A stretch of 64,000 nt of DNA from Elizabethkingia meningoseptica_A. Its GTDB lineage: Bacteria; Bacteroidota; Bacteroidia; Flavobacteriales; Weeksellaceae. A model generated the notes under the pieces. The model saw nothing but the letters and a program-made list of their open reading frames with translations. It did no database searches and had not been told where the DNA came from. The stretch is taken from assembly GCF_045762675.1 (NCBI RefSeq), contig NZ_JBJDLK010000006.1:62001-126000 (forward strand), in the 5' to 3' direction. Numbering within the stretch: position 1 is the stretch's first letter; each line of letters opens with the position of its first letter. The translations under genes and the position numbers were made by a program. Below are positions 45,855 through 53,842 of the stretch, in pieces.

Positions 45855-46122
45855 TGGGAAACAAAATATTTGCTGGTTAATAAAAGCGCTTAGTAAAGAT
45901 TTATTCACATCCTACAGATTAAACGGTAAAGTGTTTATATTTTAAATTCACCTCAATTTAAGACTTTAAACCGGTCTATTAAATCTTATATGAAACCTCA
46001 AACTGTTAATAAACAGGGATTTTTATGACTATATCTGAAAAATTAAGGATATATTTGAATGATAAATATCAGCCTTTAAAGGCTAATTATTTTTTAGATA
46101 AACTGACTTTTAAAATCATATA

Positions 46123-46893
46123 ATGAAATATCTGTACTCTATTTTATCCATATTCTTTTTGAGTTTAACTTTATTTGGGCAGAAACAAAACACATTGAAA
46201 ACAGAGACAAAAGAAATTGAAAGCGGAAAAATCACTAAAAAATATGTCGATGGCAAACTGGATAGTTTTGCAGTAGACATGTTTGCTGTGAATTATGGAA
46301 ATACACTTTTGTTCAGTAAAACCGATAATTTGATCAGCATAAAAGACGCACAAAATCCTGATGCTGTTATTACTATTTATTTAAAAAATAAAAAATATAC
46401 AACAGCGCTGAATGTGAAGAATAAACAACTGATGTATATTGAATATATTGATCTGGATCTTAATAATCTTCCTCCCAACAGTACTATTTCTGCACAGTAT
46501 TCAAATGGAAAAGCTGAAAGTTTCATCAGTAAAAACAATATTGAAGACGGCCGCGGATTAGACAAAGTGTTCAAATTGTTCTGGAGAATGGATAAAAAAG
46601 CAAACCTTACCAATATCGATGCAATTTTCAATGCTCTTGCAGACGACTTTTCTCAGGAAGATGCTTTACTGAAAATATACTATGCAAAATATGCTGAAAA
46701 ATACGAACCTCTTCCTGTGGCGTACCTGAATACAGATAATGCCGGAAAGATAAAAAAGGGAATTATGTGGACGGAAACCAAATCCCCAGCCGGAAAATAT
46801 AGCATATACAGCAACGGTAAAGTCATTAAATCCGGTGATCAGAATCTGGAAGGTTTCCAGAAAATCTTTATAGATTATATGGAGAAAATGTAA
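46123..46893 (+). CDS. Secreted hypothetical protein
   Basis: 256 residues with a clear signal peptide (hydrophobic to about residue 19, LTLFGQ). The rest is beta-rich without Cys and without a motif I recognise; the C-terminus has KYSIYSNGKVIKSGDQ. A TATATTTG -7 box lies 66 bases upstream of the ATG. Followed by a small membrane protein gene 33 bases on, likely the same transcript. Confidence 0.7.
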   Translation: MKYLYSILSIFFLSLTLFGQKQNTLKTETKEIESGKITKKYVDGKLDSFAVDMFAVNYGNTLLFSKTDNLISIKDAQNPDAVITIYLKNKKYTTALNVKNKQLMYIEYIDLDLNNLPPNSTISAQYSNGKAESFISKNNIEDGRGLDKVFKLFWRMDKKANLTNIDAIFNALADDFSQEDALLKIYYAKYAEKYEPLPVAYLNTDNAGKIKKGIMWTETKSPAGKYSIYSNGKVIKSGDQNLEGFQKIFIDYMEKM

Positions 46894-46926
46894 TCTATGG
46901 AATATTAAAAAAACAGAGAATCAAAC

Positions 46927-47544
46927 ATGAAAAAACTGATTCTGATTAATTTTCTTATAATTCTTTTAGTGTGTACTGCATTTTTAACTGCAGAATATTT
47001 CAACTCGTACCCGACAGAATTTAATATTGGAAAACTTTTTAAGCAGATTTCGCTTGCCCCGTTTATCATCCTTTTTACCGCGGTAATAATTTTTTCTTTA
47101 CCGTTTAGCTTTCTTCGCATGAGAAGGTTAAACTTCAAAGAAAAATATTTAAGGGTCTTTCCGGTGATGAATCTCCTTTTAATTATATTAATTATACGGA
47201 TTTCATATCCTGTATATGCGGAAACAAAAGAAAGAATTGAGGAAGGAGAACAACTGAACATTATCCAGGCAAAAAAGGACATCAATAATGATCTGATTAT
47301 TTTTGAGGTTCCGGGTGGAGTCAGCGATTCATATAATGAAAAATTAAATCAACAGATTGACAGTATTACCAAGAAATATGGAGTACTTTACAAAAATACA
47401 GGCTGTGTAGTGGACAATGCAGAGATTGAAATCCGTAAAAAATATACAGCGCTTACAGAGCGTTATTTAATTCAAAGAAACGGAAAGGACTGGGAAACAA
47501 AAATGACAGCTGAAATAAATGCTTTAAAAAAGAAAAATAAATAA
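46927..47544 (+). CDS. Membrane-anchored hypothetical protein
   Basis: 205 residues with three hydrophobic segments (about 4-22, 40-58 and 78-96) and a charged C-terminal domain of about 110 residues (EIEIRKKYTALTERYL). No family recognised. Two bases separate its stop from the convergent WYL gene. Confidence 0.68.
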   Translation: MKKLILINFLIILLVCTAFLTAEYFNSYPTEFNIGKLFKQISLAPFIILFTAVIIFSLPFSFLRMRRLNFKEKYLRVFPVMNLLLIILIIRISYPVYAETKERIEEGEQLNIIQAKKDINNDLIIFEVPGGVSDSYNEKLNQQIDSITKKYGVLYKNTGCVVDNAEIEIRKKYTALTERYLIQRNGKDWETKMTAEINALKKKNK

Positions 47545-47546
47545 GC

Positions 47547-48560
47547 TTATTCCGGAAGTTCTGTTTCATTATAATTTTTAACAGCGCTTTTCAGTTTGTG
47601 CTCCATCCGTTTTCTCAGTCTTAATGGCTGATATAACACCAGACTTTCTCCAAATCCCAGCAACAGACGCTCCAGTTCATAATTCAGCTGAACTTTGATC
47701 TTAAAAACAGTTCCGTCTTCTTTTTCCTCCACAACCTCCTGACTGGAATGCAATGGTTTTGTTTTTACATAAGGAGCATTACTCTTATCCACAAAAAAAA
47801 CAACATTCCGGGAATGCATACTATCTGAAACAGTAACGCCTACTACATCTTTAAAATACTCATCCCCGTCCAGTTCTCTGTCGATATAGACCTTTTTTTC
47901 ATCGATCTCAATACTTTCCATTCTGTCCAGTGCCAGATTATACATGGAGCCTTTATACAAACAGATCAGAAACCAGCGGTTGTTAAATTCCTTTAATAAC
48001 TGAGGATGAACAGTAAAAGTACTGACGTCTCTTGCTGTAAAACTTTTATACAGGATGCTCAGTACTTTTTTATTTAGGATCGCCTGATACAAAATATCAA
48101 TATGTTCAAGCCCTCTTAATTGCTCATTTTTATCCAGATGAATAATCGATTTCTGCTGAACGGCATTCACTGAATCTTCAAGCTTTTGCAATACACCATT
48201 CATTTCCCGGAACATTGAAAAGTCCTTAAACTGTTTCAGAATCTGTATTGCATTGTTCATGGCTTTCAGGTCACTTTCATTCACCGAAATATTATGAATA
48301 CTGTATTCAGGATCACTATACCGGTAATACCGCCGTTCATAAACCTCAATAGGCGCTTCATAACCAAACTTCTCACTTCTCATATTCTGTAAATCCAGCT
48401 GGATTGTCCGCTTGCTTACATAAGATTCCTTGCCTTCGTATTCAAACAAGGCTTCCGAACATTCATCAATCAGATCTTCCAGTGTATATTTCCTGTATTT
48501 ATTCCGCAAGCACTTATCAAGTGTCTTATACCGGATCAATGCATTTTTATTAGAGGACAT
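47547..48560 (-). CDS. WYL-domain transcriptional regulator
   Basis: 337 residues. N-terminal helix-turn-helix part (YTLEDLIDECSEAL, then SKRTIQLDLQNMRS), a WYL domain at about 145-230 (LSILYKSFTARDVSTFTVHPQLLKEFNNRWFLICL) and a C-terminal extension (GFGESLVLYQPLRLRKRM). WYL proteins bind nucleic acids or nucleotides and control stress and defence genes. It is 0.7 kb from the RtcB operon, making it a candidate regulator there; this is inference. Confidence 0.9.
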   Translation of the reverse strand: MSSNKNALIRYKTLDKCLRNKYRKYTLEDLIDECSEALFEYEGKESYVSKRTIQLDLQNMRSEKFGYEAPIEVYERRYYRYSDPEYSIHNISVNESDLKAMNNAIQILKQFKDFSMFREMNGVLQKLEDSVNAVQQKSIIHLDKNEQLRGLEHIDILYQAILNKKVLSILYKSFTARDVSTFTVHPQLLKEFNNRWFLICLYKGSMYNLALDRMESIEIDEKKVYIDRELDGDEYFKDVVGVTVSDSMHSRNVVFFVDKSNAPYVKTKPLHSSQEVVEEKEDGTVFKIKVQLNYELERLLLGFGESLVLYQPLRLRKRMEHKLKSAVKNYNETELPE

Positions 48561-48787
48561 TTATTAAAAGTTTGAAATTAGAAGTTTGAAGTTTGAAATT
48601 CAGTTAAAAATATAGATATAACACAAAGACACAATTAACTAAATAATTTCCGAAGCAATTAGGGTACAAAGGGAAAATTAAAGGTTTTTCTTTTGATACT
48701 TCCCTATTTATCGTGAGATAAAATCATCGTGCCTTAGAAGCACAGCATACTTTCCACTATCTTTTGTGTCTTTGTGATTATTTATTT

Positions 48788-49129
48788 CTATTGCGCTATT
48801 TTTTCTTTCAGGGCTTCTCCTTCAAAGCTGATCCCGTCCCATCCAAATTCTATAAAGTTTCTGATATTCTGATGGTCTGTGCCTTCAGGGTTTTGCAATA
48901 CATCCTCTCTGTAATAAGCACCAAAAAGATGAAGTGTATCTTCTTTGGATAAACCGGTCACTTTTGCAAAGCTGAAAACTTTACATGAACCGTTATTCTG
49001 ACCGGCCTCATTCACGGTATTTCCGTTTTTGAATTCTGTAGGCGTAAAATCATAATGAGCATCAATGTACGCAATAACATCGTTAAACTGAATGGTTTCA
49101 GGAGATTGCTTTAGCTGTTCCAGTATCAT
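48788..49129 (-). CDS. HopJ-type family protein
   Basis: 113 residues matching the HopJ family throughout: YDFTPTEFKNG, NEAGQNNGSCKVFSFAK, and LFGAYYREDVLQNPEGTDHQNIRNF. The family is named from a plant-pathogen effector but is widespread in free-living bacteria, where its role is unknown. It points away from the RtcB gene, with about 160 bases between starts. Confidence 0.88.
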   Translation of the reverse strand: MILEQLKQSPETIQFNDVIAYIDAHYDFTPTEFKNGNTVNEAGQNNGSCKVFSFAKVTGLSKEDTLHLFGAYYREDVLQNPEGTDHQNIRNFIEFGWDGISFEGEALKEKIAQ

Positions 49130-49231
49130 ATCTTTTTATTTTATATAAATATTTAAAATGAATTTGCCTCATAGATAACCTTCGTCTGAGTTAATTCTGA
49201 TTTTTTTTCCAAAAATATAAAATATTTTTAT

Positions 49232-49275
49232 CTACGCAAAAACATTGCGTACTTGTATAATTACTTTGCATCATC
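49232..49275 (+). promoter_or_regulatory. rtcB promoter with CGCAA-N5-TTGCG palindrome
   Basis: Contains the inverted repeat ACGCAA-AAACA-TTGCGT (49234-49250) and a -7-like TTACTTTG (49261-49268). The 44-base block recurs before the tRNA-like RNA at 51577-51620 with the same internal spacing. The palindrome lies at about -29, so it probably binds a repressor or an overlapping activator. Confidence 0.75.
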
Positions 49276-49289
49276 AAAATGACAAAACA

Positions 49290-50672
49290 ATGAAAATTAC
49301 AGGAAAAGAATTAATCAGCTTAGGATACAGACCTGGAAAATGGTTTGCGGAAGCATTAGAATATATCAACGAAAATAACTTAGATGAAAATCAGATGGCA
49401 GAATACCTTGAACAATTCAGACTGCCGGATCCTATTCCATTGCATGAAGAGCCAAAAGATTTTATCATCAATATCAGAGCTGAACATGAAACTGAAAAGG
49501 ATAATGTGGAAAAAGTGATCAGAACGATGAAAACGTTGATGAAAACACCAACCTTAACAAAGGGTGCTGTTATGCCGGATGCCTGCCCTACCGGACCGGA
49601 AGGACTTATTCCTGTAGGAGGTGTTGTGGTTGCACAAAATGCAATTCATCCGGGATTCCATAGCGCAGATATCTGTTGTTCGGTGATGTTAACAGATTTC
49701 GGAAAAGCAGATCCTAAAGAAGTACTGGATACAGCCCATTCTGTAACACATTTTGGATACGGCGGAAGACCAAGAGGAGCGCAGATGCCAATGTCATTGG
49801 AATTAATTGAAGCTTTTAAAGAAAATATATTTCTGAATGATGAAAGACTGATCAGCATGGCCCGTGACCATATGGGAACTCAGGGGGACGGAAACCATTT
49901 CCTGTTTGTTGGTATTTCTAAAAATACAGGAAATACAATGCTGGTGACACATCATGGATCCAGAGCGCCGGGTGCAGCTTTATATGATAAAGGGATGAAA
50001 GTTGCCAATCGTTTCAGACAGGATATTTCTCCTGAAACATTGCAGGAAAATGCATGGATACCTTTTGATACAGAAGAAGGAAAATCCTATTGGGAAGCAT
50101 TACAAATCATCAGAAAATGGACTAAGGAAAACCATATTTCCATTCATGATGCTGTGCTGAATAAAATGGGGATAGAAAAAGAAAACAGATACTGGAATGA
50201 ACATAATTTCGTATTCAGAGATGGTGATTTATTCTACCATGCTAAAGGAGCAACTCCGCTGGACGACAAATTTTTGCCGGATATTACAGGACCAAGACTG
50301 ATTCCTCTGAATATGGCGGAACCTGTATTGATTGTTCAGGGAACAACAAACGACAGAAATTTAGGATTTGCTCCTCATGGTGCCGGAAGAAACTTCAGCA
50401 GAAGCCAGCATAAAAGAACGCTGGCACATAGAAGTGATGAAGAAATTTTCGCTGAGGAAACAAAGGGACTGGATGTTCGGTTCTTTACCAACGACATCGA
50501 TATTTCCGAACTTCCGAGTGCTTATAAAAATGCACAGAATGTAAGAGCTCAGATTGAAGAATATGGTTTGTGTGAAATACTGGATGAAGTGATGCCTTAC
50601 GGGTGTATTATGGCTGGCGACGTGCAAAAAAATGCACCGTGGAAAAAAAAGAAAAAATTTAAAAAATCATGA
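49290..50672 (+). CDS. rtcB: RtcB-family RNA ligase (divergent clade)
   Basis: RtcB ligases join 2',3'-cyclic phosphate or 3'-phosphate RNA ends to 5'-OH ends with Mn and GTP. The 460-residue product from the ATG at 49290 has the family landmarks: PDACPTGPEGLIPVGG, GFHSADICCSV (DIGCGM in typical RtcB), GTQGDGNHFLFVG, HHGSRAPG, and PHGAGRNFSRSQHKR with the guanylate-accepting His near residue 363. A longer frame from TTG at 49245 would start inside the operator. It heads an operon whose next start overlaps its stop. Confidence 0.92.
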   Translation: MKITGKELISLGYRPGKWFAEALEYINENNLDENQMAEYLEQFRLPDPIPLHEEPKDFIINIRAEHETEKDNVEKVIRTMKTLMKTPTLTKGAVMPDACPTGPEGLIPVGGVVVAQNAIHPGFHSADICCSVMLTDFGKADPKEVLDTAHSVTHFGYGGRPRGAQMPMSLELIEAFKENIFLNDERLISMARDHMGTQGDGNHFLFVGISKNTGNTMLVTHHGSRAPGAALYDKGMKVANRFRQDISPETLQENAWIPFDTEEGKSYWEALQIIRKWTKENHISIHDAVLNKMGIEKENRYWNEHNFVFRDGDLFYHAKGATPLDDKFLPDITGPRLIPLNMAEPVLIVQGTTNDRNLGFAPHGAGRNFSRSQHKRTLAHRSDEEIFAEETKGLDVRFFTNDIDISELPSAYKNAQNVRAQIEEYGLCEILDEVMPYGCIMAGDVQKNAPWKKKKKFKKS

Positions 50673-50812
50673 AAAACCTCTATAACAAAGGTGGGTTCAG
50701 GTCGCGTGAATATGCAAAACATCTCAGTCCTTTTCTAAAAAGAAAGGGAAATAAAGGATGGAGAAGAACCCGGATGACGGAGGTCAAAAATCAATTAGAA
50801 AATGAAACTTAA
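50669..50812 (+). CDS. Small basic protein between RtcB and RlaP
   Basis: 47 residues, starting on an ATGA overlap with the rtcB stop and ending 11 bases inside the next gene. Rich in Lys/Arg (FLKRKGNKGWRRTRM), with aromatic residues (YNKGGFRSREYAKH). Tight coupling on both sides argues for a real gene. RNA binding is a guess from charge only. Confidence 0.7.
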   Translation: MKNLYNKGGFRSREYAKHLSPFLKRKGNKGWRRTRMTEVKNQLENET

Positions 50813-51548
50813 AATAGTAGAAAAACTGCAGGAAGTTGAAAAAGAACGGAATATAGAAATACTTCTTGCAGTAGAGTCAGGGAGCCGTGCCTGGGGATTC
50901 GCTTCCCCGGATAGTGACTACGACATACGTTTTATCTACAAACATAAAAAAGACTGGTATCTTTCTCCATGGGATAAAGATGAAACCATCACATTTATGA
51001 CAGAAGATGATCTGGATGGTTCAGGATGGGATCTCCGAAAAACTTTTCATTTGTTGCTAAAATCCAATGCAGCTTTACTTAGCTGGTTTTACTCACCCAT
51101 AGTGTATAAAGAAAACAAAAGTTTTACAAAACTGTTCAGACCTTTGGCAGATAATTGCTTTTCACCAATAGCTGTTTCTTATCACTACCTGAGTATGAGT
51201 AAAAAATACCTGGAAGCATGCAGGGATAATGAGGTAAAACTGAAAAGTTATTTTTATTGTTTACGAACTGCATTAAGCGGAAAATGGATTATAGATAAAG
51301 AAACGATTCCTCCGGTATTATTCAACGACCTATTAGTATTGATAGATCCCGCAATAAAAACCAAAATAGAAAAACTGATTGCATTAAAAGCAACAAAAGG
51401 GGAATCATATTTTCACCCCAATGATCGGGAACTTTTCAGGTTTATGGAAACAATAATTGCAGAAAATGAAGAGCATGCTAAAAGCCTATCCGCCGGGAAG
51501 GCCAATAAAGCAGAAATGGAACAGGTATTTAGAAAACTTGTAACCTAA
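50802..51548 (+). CDS. rlaP: RNA-repair nucleotidyltransferase, RlaP (COG3541) type
   Basis: 248 residues of the DNA polymerase beta-like nucleotidyltransferase superfamily: GSRAWGF at residues 27-33 and the metal-binding SDYD with Asp39 and Asp41, then a helical C-terminal domain. This group is linked to RtcB in predicted RNA-repair operons (established by comparative genomics). It probably modifies or prepares RNA ends. Overlaps the 47-residue gene by 11 bases. Confidence 0.88.
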   Translation: MKLKIVEKLQEVEKERNIEILLAVESGSRAWGFASPDSDYDIRFIYKHKKDWYLSPWDKDETITFMTEDDLDGSGWDLRKTFHLLLKSNAALLSWFYSPIVYKENKSFTKLFRPLADNCFSPIAVSYHYLSMSKKYLEACRDNEVKLKSYFYCLRTALSGKWIIDKETIPPVLFNDLLVLIDPAIKTKIEKLIALKATKGESYFHPNDRELFRFMETIIAENEEHAKSLSAGKANKAEMEQVFRKLVT

Positions 51549-51576
51549 ATTTTACTACTCATGCAAAAAAAACAAA

Positions 51577-51620
51577 CTACGCAAAAACATTGCGCACTAA
51601 TACAATTACTTTGCATGAGT
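51577..51620 (+). promoter_or_regulatory. Second copy of the CGCAA-N5-TTGCG promoter
   Basis: Palindrome CGCAA-AAACA-TTGCG in the block at 51579-51595 and TTACTTTG at 51606-51613, both at the same offsets as in the rtcB promoter. Predicted transcript start is around 51619-51622, a few bases before the tRNA-like RNA, so the two Y RNAs and Ro60 have their own co-regulated promoter. Confidence 0.75.
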
Positions 51621-51624
51621 AAAT

Positions 51625-51753
51625 GAGACTGTAGCTCAGAGGTTGGAGCAACGTAAAACACTTTACCAGGTTTTAATCTGCGCAGCAGGTGTGATGATAA
51701 AGTTACTTCGCATTCGACGCCGTAGGTCGCTGGTTCGAATCCAGTCAGTCTCT
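51625..51753 (+). ncRNA. tRNA-mimicking Y-RNA-like RNA (YrlA-like)
   Basis: Acceptor stem GAGACTG (51625-51631) pairs with CAGTCTC (51746-51752). D arm: GCTC/GAGC (51634-51649) with GG in the loop. T arm: CTGG-TTCGAAT-CCAG (51730-51744). Instead of an anticodon arm there are about 80 bases with a Ro-stem-like module: CTTTA (51661-51665) with TAAAG (51698-51702), internal loop CCAGGTTTTA / GTGATGA, and top stem ATCTGC / GCAGGT with loop GCA. No CCA is encoded. It lies between rlaP and Ro60, as YrlA RNAs do near rsr-rtcBA in enterobacteria. Confidence 0.82.
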
Positions 51754-51761
51754 CAACAATT

Positions 51762-51828
51762 GAAGTGGTGTGAGGTATAAGGTTACTTCGTTCAGGAAAA
51801 AAACACCTTAATCAGTTTTAACCACTTC
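51762..51828 (+). ncRNA. Second Y-RNA-like hairpin RNA
   Basis: Outer stem GAAGTGGT (51762-51769) pairs perfectly with ACCACTTC (51821-51828); inner stem TAAGG (51778-51782) with CCTTA (51806-51810). Internal loop GTGAGGTA / ATCAGTTTTA matches the loop of the first RNA strand for strand, but the terminal ends and loop are exchanged (circular permutation). The loop starts TTACTTCG, as after the matching strand in RNA 1. It ends 23 bases before the Ro60 ATG. Could be processed from a shared transcript. Confidence 0.72.
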
Positions 51829-51851
51829 TTTAATTATAAAAACATAAAGTG

Positions 51852-53231
51852 ATGTCAAAATTTAACACCAAGAAAAGCATATTCAAATCCGGTATTATTG
51901 CCGGGAAGCAAACAGAAGCTGCCGGAAAATATTCTAACTACGAGCTGCTGAGAAGAGTAACGCTTGCAAATCTTCTTTTTGAATCCGACTATTATCAGCC
52001 GGCTGACGAAATTATGGCGCAGATTGAAGCGCTTTGTTTTAAAGTATCGGGACAACAGATTATTGATCTTGCTGTGGAATGCCGTTTTGAACAAAAACTG
52101 AGACATACGCCTTTATGGTTATTAATTCTTGCTAATGAAATTCATGATGCTCCGGTAAAAGAAGCGATTGCTAAAATTGCCAACAGACCAGATATGACAA
52201 TAGACCTGCTTCAGATGCTGAAAGTCAGAAACGGTTCCTATAAAATGTCTAAATCTGTAAAAAAGGGTATTGCCAAAGCCTTTGATCAGTATGATGAATA
52301 TCAGATTGCCAAATACCGAAAAAGCAATATGAAGTTATCTCTTGTAGATGTGGTAAACCTTGTGCATCCCAAGCCAACGGCTAAAAATGAACAGGCATTA
52401 AAAGCTTTGGTGGAAGATTCTCTGAAGCCGGCAAACACATGGGAAGTTGCTCTATCTATGGGAGCCGATAAAAAAGAAACTTTCGAGAGAATGATTGATG
52501 AAAAAAGTCTGGGTGCTCTGGCTATTTTAAGAAATCTTAGAAATATGAAGGAAGCCGCTCTTTCAAGAAAAACCATTCGTACAGCTATCGCTCAGGTAAA
52601 AAGTAACTGGCTGACACCATTAAACTTTCTGGCAGCACAAAGAAACGCACCGGAATATACTTCTTATATCAACGATGCTATGAAGAGCTGTTTTGCTCAG
52701 GAAAAGATAGGAGGAACCACTATATTAGCGATAGATGTATCCGGAAGTATGGGACAAGTAACTTCTTCCAATTCCAGATTTTCCAGAATGGACCTGGCTT
52801 TTGCCATGGCAGCAGTGGGTTCTTATATCTTTGAAGATCTTATCCTTGTATTTACAGCCGGTAATGATTACAACAGAAAAGGGAAACATATGGTATGGGA
52901 TAATTCAAAGGGTCTGGGAATATTTAAAAATTTCAGAAATATTTATAATGAATTAGGAGGCGGAGGTATCTTCACGTATCAATTATGTGAATGGCTGAAA
53001 GAAAAAGGTTATGCAAAAGATGCCGACAGACTTGTGGTTATTTCCGATAGCCAGGATATCGATGCCAGTTACGGATTGAAGAAAAAACCGGATACTACGC
53101 CTTATCAAACTTCATATATTATTGATATTTCAACCCATACTCATGGTATAAAAACCGGAAACTGGACTGCAGAAATCAATGGTTGGAGTGATAAAGTTTT
53201 CCATTATATTAAAGCTTTGGAAAATAACTGA
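51852..53231 (+). CDS. rsr: Ro60-family RNA-binding protein (TROVE domain)
   Basis: 459 residues from the ATG at 51852 (a GTG three bases upstream is also in frame). The N-terminal HEAT-like ring of the TROVE domain spans about residues 1-280 (ELLRRVTLANLLFESDYYQP). A vWA domain follows with an intact metal site Asp295-x-Ser297-x-Ser299 (AIDVSGSMG). Bacterial Ro proteins bind Y RNAs and misfolded RNA ends and can recruit exonucleases. Two Y-like RNAs immediately upstream make the assignment firm. Confidence 0.95.
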   Translation: MSKFNTKKSIFKSGIIAGKQTEAAGKYSNYELLRRVTLANLLFESDYYQPADEIMAQIEALCFKVSGQQIIDLAVECRFEQKLRHTPLWLLILANEIHDAPVKEAIAKIANRPDMTIDLLQMLKVRNGSYKMSKSVKKGIAKAFDQYDEYQIAKYRKSNMKLSLVDVVNLVHPKPTAKNEQALKALVEDSLKPANTWEVALSMGADKKETFERMIDEKSLGALAILRNLRNMKEAALSRKTIRTAIAQVKSNWLTPLNFLAAQRNAPEYTSYINDAMKSCFAQEKIGGTTILAIDVSGSMGQVTSSNSRFSRMDLAFAMAAVGSYIFEDLILVFTAGNDYNRKGKHMVWDNSKGLGIFKNFRNIYNELGGGGIFTYQLCEWLKEKGYAKDADRLVVISDSQDIDASYGLKKKPDTTPYQTSYIIDISTHTHGIKTGNWTAEINGWSDKVFHYIKALENN

Positions 53232-53304
53232 TTTTTGGAAACCCGAGTGAATATCTAAGTAATTAGGGTGATTCCGGAAATTTACTAACTTTGTTATAAA
53301 TCAG

Positions 53305-53613
53305 ATGAAAAATGAATTACAAAATATCATTTCAGGAAAGAGCACGGTTAGGTATGGAGATGCTATCCAAAAAATCTCCTGTTACCTTAGCCAAGGCACG
53401 GGCGCAGGCGAAACGTCTGAGTCAGGCAAGCCAATCAAAAGTAAAGAAGCAGCGCTCATAAATGAATATTGTGATCAAAATAATTTTTGGATCACCAATA
53501 TAGACATCAACTCATTTATATCATCAGGAGCAGAACAAAGAGTATATCTTTTCAACAATTATAAAGTAATTAACCAGTACATGCAGAAAACCGCAATGAA
53601 CTGCTGGATATAA
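53305..53613 (+). pseudogene. Truncated polyvalent-protein-kinase-like gene
   Basis: 102 codons beginning MKNELQNIISGKSTVRYGDAIQ and reaching FISSGAEQRVYLFNNYKVI, like the first part of polyvalent kinase-like proteins from mobile elements (STVRYGDAI, then GAEQxVY). It stops where the kinase fold should begin and the last residues are out of context. Probably a deletion remnant joined to the next fragment. Confidence 0.6.
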
Positions 53614-53771
53614 AAACCGGTAACGGGTCATATGATGCTGTCATGCAAAAAGCGGAAGAACTGATAAACGCAATAGAAAGTTATTATACAGCGTCTGCCC
53701 TGCCCGATTATCCGGATATTGAGAAGACTACAAAATTACTGGTAGCAATCAGGAAAAAACTATATTGCTAA
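53589..53771 (+). pseudogene. C-terminal fragment of a second RlaP-like nucleotidyltransferase
   Basis: Open frame without start reading NELLDIKTGNGSYDAVMQKA and then SALPDYPDIEKTTKLLVAIRKKLYC to TAA at 53769. Such a helical tail (ELLxIKxG ... LPDxPDxEK) is typical for COG3541-type nucleotidyltransferases. The catalytic half is missing. It overlaps the end of the preceding remnant by 25 bases in another frame. Confidence 0.55.
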
Positions 53772-53791
53772 TCTATTCTCTTTAAATTTTC

Positions 53792-53831
53792 ACACCTCAC
53801 ATATTTTTAAAACCTGTGAGGTGTTTTTTTA
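53792..53831. terminator. Terminator after the RNA-repair region
   Basis: Stem ACACCTCACA / TGTGAGGTGT with a 13-base loop and seven T. It lies between the remnants and the convergent acyl-CoA dehydrogenase gene and can serve both. Confidence 0.9.
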
Positions 53832-53842
53832 TAAAATAACTC

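Noticed and set aside
49245..49289. Upstream TTG start for rtcB
   Set aside because: It would lie inside the palindromic promoter element; ATG at 49290 fits the family N-terminus.
51625..51753. Ordinary tRNA gene with an intron
   Set aside because: No anticodon arm can be formed by removing a simple insert, CCA is not encoded, and the insert pairs as a Ro-type module shared with the next RNA and lies beside Ro60.
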